NCBI RefSeq assembly: GCF_000372465.1
Contig: NZ_AQUZ01000022.1
Location: 76,515 to 138,204 of the forward strand
DNA length: 61,690 nucleotides
Direction: 5' to 3'
From: Kribbella catacumbae DSM 19601
GTDB lineage: Bacteria; Actinomycetota; Actinomycetes; Propionibacteriales; Kribbellaceae
Shown: piece by piece, positions 60,663 through 61,690 of the stretch
How positions within the stretch are numbered: the stretch's first letter is position 1
Layout: the number at the start of each line of letters is the position of its first letter
Translations under genes and position numbers: made by a program
Notes under the pieces: generated by a model
Seen by the model: only the letters and a program-made list of their open reading frames with translations
What the model was told of the DNA's origin: nothing
Database searches by the model: none

Positions 60663-61178
60663 ATGACGATTTCTCGGGAGCGGCCGCCGTTCGTGGCTGA
60701 TGAGCGGACGCAGCTGGTCGGCTGGCTGGACATGCAGCGCGCGCTGGTGCGCTGGAAGTGCGAGGGTCTCGGCGAAGCGGACGAGCAGCGCGTCGTACTG
60801 CCGACGTCACCGCTGATGACGGTCGGCGGCCTGGTGTCGCACCTGCGCTGGACCGAGCACTGCTGGTTCAACGTGCTCTTCCTGGGTGAGTCGTTCGAGG
60901 GCAACCCGCAGTTCAAGGAAGAGCCCGAAGACCTCGACATGATGGTGCCCGGCGTACCGCTGGCGCAACTGCTGGACGAGTTCGAGGCGCAGTGCGCGCA
61001 GTCGAACGAGATCGTCGCGTCGCACTCCCTCGACGACGTCGGTAAGCATCCGGACTTCCGCTCAGCCCAGGCAACCCTGCGCTGGATGCTGCTCCACATG
61101 GTCGAGGAAACCGCCCGCCACGTAGGCCACCTGGACACCATCCGAGAACTCCTCGACGGCGAAACCGGCTACTACTAA
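60663..61178 (+). CDS. DinB family protein (DUF664 type), paralogue 2
   Basis: A 171-residue paralogue of the protein at 7191. Both share RPPxxxDERTQLxGWLD near the start, TSPLMTVxGLVxHLRW near 45-62 and HMxEETARHVGHLD near the end, so the putative metal-ligand His residues are kept. TACGGT ends eight bases before the ATG at 60663, which could mean a leaderless transcript. The gene is alone, preceded by the chitinase. Function unproven, as for its relative. Confidence 0.86.
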   Translation: MTISRERPPFVADERTQLVGWLDMQRALVRWKCEGLGEADEQRVVLPTSPLMTVGGLVSHLRWTEHCWFNVLFLGESFEGNPQFKEEPEDLDMMVPGVPLAQLLDEFEAQCAQSNEIVASHSLDDVGKHPDFRSAQATLRWMLLHMVEETARHVGHLDTIRELLDGETGYY

Positions 61179-61358
61179 CCCGTACCCCGACCCGACGCCG
61201 GCTCCGCCGTTCGCTCCGACGCACCACAGCAATCACCGCCCGACGACCACGAGAACCCGCCGTGTCCACGGCCACCGCTTGGTCCGAGGTCGCCACAACT
61301 GGCGCCGCCGGTACTGCGGCACGGGCTGTGTGGGCTTAGCCGCACCACTGAGGGCTTG

Positions 61359-61434
61359 GCTCCTCGTTGAGGGGTTCGCCCCTCGCCGAGGGGTTCGCTA
61401 GTCGCGGAAGGGTTCGCTCCTCGGATGGGGGATA
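61359..61434. repeat. 19-bp tandem repeat, about four units
   Basis: Units begin at 61359, 61378, 61397 and 61416. The first two differ at four positions and end GAGGGGTTC; the third is more diverged; the fourth is partial. Each of the first two can form a small hairpin (CCTCG...GAGG). Confidence 0.8.
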
Positions 61435-61550
61435 GCCCACTGTTCTACCAGCGGGCGAAGCCCGCTAGGCGGGGCGATGCACACTGATCGGTCGCCAGAA
61501 CCGGCGAATGTCTGCGCAAGGCCGGGCTGGATCCGGGACGGCTGGCCGGC

Positions 61551-61582
61551 TGGACCGCTGGCGGGTTGGACCGCTGGCGGGT
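61551..61582. repeat. 16-bp direct repeat
   Basis: TGGACCGCTGGCGGGT occurs twice in tandem (61551-61566 and 61567-61582). Confidence 0.85.
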
Positions 61583-61623
61583 TGTAGAGCCTGTTGCGAA
61601 TTGGCTCGGCAGCGGCCGATTGT

Positions 61624-61690
61624 GTCCCGACCGACAGGAAGTAGTCGACCGTTCGGCCGCGCGCCACGCTCACGCAGGCCGCGGCCGGCC
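61624..61690. repeat. Inverted-repeat element, family A copy 2, cut by the window edge
   Basis: Begins with GTCCCGACCGACAGGA and continues with TAGTCG, TTCGGCCG and CACGCTC at the spacing seen in the complement of 2411-2510. The second arm must lie beyond the right edge. Confidence 0.78.

Larger units (their letters stand above)
61179..61690. other. Non-coding right edge with repeats
   Basis: Over 500 bases without a supportable gene. It holds the 19-base tandem repeats at 61359-61434, a 16-base direct repeat (61551-61566 and 61567-61582) and the beginning of the family A element. The density of repeats is greater than anywhere else in the window. Confidence 0.7.

Noticed and set aside
61359..61434. 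CRISPR array
   Set aside because: The 19-base units are directly adjacent with no spacers, and no cas gene is in the window.

Overview
The window looks like chromosome from a high-GC actinomycete. Kribbella (Propionibacteriales) or a close relative is my best guess. The reasons are strong G/C preference at third codon positions, many GTG starts, MprA/MprB and PepD-type genes, a PPi-dependent phosphofructokinase, an F420-type (LLM) oxidoreductase, an AfsR-like SARP regulator and CUT1 sugar importers without their own ATPase. No rRNA, tRNA, CRISPR array or transposase gene was seen. The genus is inference from gene content and style.

Layout. 1-7.7 kb: end of a phenylacetate catabolic cluster (paaJ, paaK), then a TetR gene divergent from an SDR / saccharopine-dehydrogenase-like / acyl-CoA ligase operon, and a DinB protein. 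7.7-8.5 kb: a gene-free strip with two candidate small RNAs, each ending in a textbook terminator, around a 190-bp palindromic element. 8.5-16.8 kb: a serine hydrolase, a frameshifted SARP regulator, a TetR gene with a clear operator, an acyl-CoA ligase and a secreted lipase. 16.8-22.5 kb: a DrrAB-type exporter, a GntR-MFS pair and a subtilase. 22.5-26.2 kb: the three-gene branched-chain 2-oxoacid dehydrogenase operon. 26.5-30.4 kb: a decayed beta-propeller phytase, a DMT exporter, a secreted two-repeat protein behind an unusually long low-GC leader, and an SDR gene broken by a palindromic insertion. 30.4-35.7 kb: an aminotransferase, an arginine-deiminase-fold enzyme, a PEGA protein and a large multi-domain wall hydrolase. 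35.9-45.1 kb: an eight-gene, almost fully overlapping sugar operon. 45.2-56.4 kb: small membrane protein, LMW phosphatase, PPi-PFK, Lrp/DMT/LLM genes, formamidase-like gene, MprAB and its probable protease target PepD. 56.4-61.2 kb: hydrolase, four small genes that look like a polyimmunity locus, a GH18 chitinase and a second DinB paralogue.

How the genes work together. In the 36-45 kb operon the importer, an internal glycosidase-like protein, an SDR and a glucarate-dehydratase-like enolase suggest uptake of an oligosaccharide and non-phosphorylative oxidation of one of its sugars, controlled by an internal GntR gene. MprAB and PepD appear to be tied together by the same 11-bp-phased TTCTCAG-like repeats in both promoters. 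Several operons keep a divergent or leading regulator beside a visible palindromic operator.

Most interesting are four different families of non-coding palindromic elements (2411, 8076, 29431 and 30123; two of them seen twice), one of which has inactivated a gene; the phased operator array in front of pepD; the two tandem-hairpin small RNA candidates; the toxin-less immunity cluster; and an octamer, GTACTGCG, that occurs more than 30 times counting both strands where only two or three are expected.
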